Source: Mycolicibacter algericus DSM 45454 (GTDB taxonomy: Bacteria; Actinomycetota; Actinomycetes; Mycobacteriales; Mycobacteriaceae). From it: a stretch of 64,000 bases of DNA. Position 1 is the stretch's first letter; every line of letters starts with the position of its first letter. The translations under genes and the position numbers were made by a program. The notes below the pieces were generated by a model that saw nothing but the letters and a program-made list of their open reading frames with translations, was not told the DNA's origin and did not search any database. This document shows, piece by piece, positions 60,873-64,000 of the stretch. The stretch is from NCBI RefSeq assembly GCF_002086455.1, contig NZ_MVHC01000003.1, positions 62,001 through 126,000 of the forward strand, written 5' to 3'.

Positions 60873-62071
60873 GATCGGTTACCCGCCCATCCGGCCCGCG
60901 GGTCGAATCCGCTGGACCGCTCCGCGGCCGCGTACGCCTCCAGCGCGTCCTGGGCGTGGCCCTCCAGGTTCGGCGGGACCGCGACCTTCACCGTGACCAG
61001 CAGGTCGCCATTGCCGCCACCACGCTTGGGAACGCCGCGTCCGCGCACTCGCAGGATCCGACCGTCGGCGGTGCCCTTCGGCACCCGCACGCCGACCTTG
61101 CCGTCCAGCGTCGGCACCGAAAGCGTGGTACCCAAGGCGAGTTCGGAGAAGCTGACCGGGATGGTGACTGTCAGGTCGTCGCCGTCGCGTCCGAAGACCT
61201 TGTCCGGACGCACCCGCACCGTCACGTACAGATCGCCGGACGGCGCACCGCGCAGCCCCGCCTCGCCCTGGCCGGCCAGCCGAATCCGTTGGCCGTCTTC
61301 GACACCCGGCGGAATGCGCACGTTGATGGTGCGGGTGCGGGCCGCCCGCCCGGTTCCCCTGCATTCCGAGCACGGGTGCTCGATGATCGACCCGCTACCG
61401 CGGCAGTCGGTACACGGCTCAGAGAATCCGAACGCACCCTGGTTGCTGTTGATGACGCCGGATCCGTTGCAGGACGAGCACACTCGCGGACTGGTACCCG
61501 GTCGCGCGCCACTGCCGTGACAGTTGGTGCACGGTGCGGCGCTGGTAAGCCGCAACGGCATCTCGACGCCCTTGGTCGCCTCCAGGAAGCTCAGTTCGGA
61601 GTCGGTCTCCAGGTCGTTGCCGCGCCGCGGCCGGCTGGGCCGCTGCTGTGCACCGCGGCCGAACAAGCCCCCGAAGAGATCGCCGATGTTGGCGCCGCCG
61701 GTCTGACCGGCGGCGCCGAACAGGTCGTTGAGGTTGAACTCGCTACCGTCGCCGCCGGTGCTGAACCGATCGAAGTTGCCGCCGCCGCCGCCGAAGCCAC
61801 CGCCGCCGTTGAAGCGCCGTCCGAACCCGCCACCGGCGAACAGCCGGCGGGTCTCGTCGTACTCTTTGCGCTTGGCCGGATCGGTGAGCACTTCCTTGGC
61901 CTCGGACACCGCCTTGTAGCGATCTTCGGCCGCCTTGTTACCGGGGTTGCGGTCCGGATGATTCTCGGCGAGCAACCGGCGGGCCGCCCGCTTGACGTCC
62001 TCGGCACTGGCGTCGGAGGAGACGCCCAGCTCTTTGTAGAAGTCCTTCTCGACCCATTCACGCTGAGCCAT
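60869..62071 (-). CDS. dnaJ1: Co-chaperone DnaJ1
   Basis: A 400-residue type I J-protein that stimulates DnaK ATPase activity and delivers substrates. The J domain (about residues 10-75) has the HPD motif (LLAENHPDRNPGN). A Gly/Phe-rich linker with GGGFGGGGGNF follows, then four CxxCxGxG zinc repeats (CTNCHGSG, CSSCNGSG, CTDCRGSG, CSECRGTG) and the two C-terminal substrate domains. It lies 23 bases after grpE and overlaps hspR by four bases. Orthologue of Rv0352. Confidence 0.97.
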   Translation of the reverse strand: MAQREWVEKDFYKELGVSSDASAEDVKRAARRLLAENHPDRNPGNKAAEDRYKAVSEAKEVLTDPAKRKEYDETRRLFAGGGFGRRFNGGGGFGGGGGNFDRFSTGGDGSEFNLNDLFGAAGQTGGANIGDLFGGLFGRGAQQRPSRPRRGNDLETDSELSFLEATKGVEMPLRLTSAAPCTNCHGSGARPGTSPRVCSSCNGSGVINSNQGAFGFSEPCTDCRGSGSIIEHPCSECRGTGRAARTRTINVRIPPGVEDGQRIRLAGQGEAGLRGAPSGDLYVTVRVRPDKVFGRDGDDLTVTIPVSFSELALGTTLSVPTLDGKVGVRVPKGTADGRILRVRGRGVPKRGGGNGDLLVTVKVAVPPNLEGHAQDALEAYAAAERSSGFDPRAGWAGNRS

Positions 62072-62094
62072 GACGCGTCACCTCCTCACCTGGA

Positions 62095-62720
62095 TCAATT
62101 CTCGTCGCCGCCGTCTTCGTCGTCGGCGTCGGCCCCGCTGCTGCCCTGGTCACCGTCCGGGACGGTGTCGACCACGCCGACCATGGCGTGGCGCAGCACC
62201 TGCTCACCGAGCTTGTAACCCTGCCGCAGCACGGTGCCGATCACCGAATGGCTTCCGTCGCCCTCATGCTGGACGGCCTCGTGCAGCAGCGGATCGAACT
62301 CGTCGCCCTCGACGCCGAACGCTGCCAATCCCAGCCCGTCGAGCACACTGGTCAGCTTGTCGCCCAATGCCTTCAGTGGCCCCGCCTCGAGGTCGCCGTG
62401 GCTGCGGGCACGGTCCAGGTCGTCGAGGATCGGCAGCAGCTCGGTCACCACCGAGGCCTTGGCCCGGTCCGCGACGCCCTGCTGGTCGCGCAAGGCCCGC
62501 TTGCGGTAGTTCGCGAAGTCGGCCTGTACCCGCTGCAGGTCAGCGGTCAGCTCCGCAACCTGGTCGACCTCGCCACCATCGACGACCGGATCCGCCGGTG
62601 CCGGCTCGCTTGGAGCCGGTCCGGCAGGACCCGCCCGCACCTCACCGGTTTCCGGGTCGATGCGGCGCTTGTCGGTCACGGTGATCTTCTCCGGGGCCGG
62701 CTCGCGTGAATCGCCTTCGC

Positions 62721-62724
<4 letters not shown>
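62095..62724 (-). CDS. grpE: Nucleotide exchange factor GrpE
   Basis: A 209-residue GrpE that releases ADP from DnaK. The N-terminus is acidic and disordered (about 60 residues, including [14 protein letters not shown]). The long dimerising helix follows ([22 protein letters not shown]), and then the beta-domain with [17 protein letters not shown] and the [20 protein letters not shown] signature. The C-terminus is an acidic Asp/Glu-rich tail. GTG 62724 overlaps the dnaK stop by four bases. Orthologue of Rv0351. Confidence 0.96.

Positions 62725-64000
<1,276 letters not shown>

Overview
This window is chromosomal DNA from a high-GC mycobacterium. Several gene blocks are close to single-copy loci of Mycobacterium tuberculosis H37Rv: thiC-thiD, thiO-thiS-thiG/thiE, mutT3, glnX-glnH-pknG, fgd1, metZ/rhodanese/purT, purA, fba, pyrE, ttfA, clpB and dnaK-grpE-dnaJ1-hspR. 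The window reads in the opposite direction to H37Rv coordinates. There are no PE/PPE genes, although H37Rv has PPE genes in this interval. Instead there are Sec-exported PGRS-like and PecA-like proteins, so this looks like a non-tuberculous mycobacterium; a M. terrae-type lineage is only a guess. I see no rRNA, tRNA, CRISPR, insertion sequence or prophage.

Layout. 1-540 (minus): a promoter, an M-box (Mg2+) riboswitch, a 26-codon leader ORF with a strong Shine-Dalgarno, and the start of an unidentified gene. 573-2381: a 14-TM drug exporter. 2536-5776: TPP riboswitch-thiC-thiD-hydrolase operon. 5829-8622: a Baeyer-Villiger-type monooxygenase facing a tandem TetR regulator. 8829-13942: lipoprotein peptidase lpqL, a terminator, an SGNH hydrolase fused by overlap to thiO-thiS-thiG, and divergent thiE. 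13984-19193: mutT3, then the amino-acid sensing operon glnX-glnH-pknG. 19312-23527: fgd1, a metallo-beta-lactamase-fold protein, a haemophore-like protein, a methyltransferase and trkA. 23684-32363: a K+/H+ antiporter, a phosphodiesterase, secreted glycine-rich proteins including a PGRS protein, fadD, a PEP-mutase-family enzyme and an SDR. 32372-37013: metZ, rhodanese, purT and a frameshifted Na+/H+ antiporter. 37056-45235: DoxX, thioesterase-purA, two conserved genes, a zinc-type exporter, fba and DedA. 45248-51484: GH76, an MFS exporter and a five-gene operon running from ttfA through pyrE to an rRNA/tRNA methyltransferase. 51571-54162: two tandem PecA-like aspartic proteases. 54327-64000: clpB, a MerT-like membrane protein behind a copper-type palindrome, a GAP-family protein, a type II flavohaemoglobin, an epimerase and the hspR-dnaJ1-grpE-dnaK operon (dnaK cut by the window edge).

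How it fits together. The chaperone genes share HspR control: hspR is present, and a HAIR operator overlapping a SigH-like promoter lies upstream of clpB. Thiamine synthesis is split between a riboswitch-controlled thiC operon and the thiO-S-G/thiE pair. Mg2+ and thiamine pyrophosphate are sensed by RNA, copper probably by a repressor. At least thirteen genes have a TANNNT -10 hexamer 6-8 bases before the start codon, indicating leaderless mRNAs. Compared with H37Rv, the purA-to-clpB block is inverted, pta-ackA is missing between fgd1 and pknG, and several genes (SGNH hydrolase, CDF exporter, SDR beside pyrE, the MFS genes) are additions.
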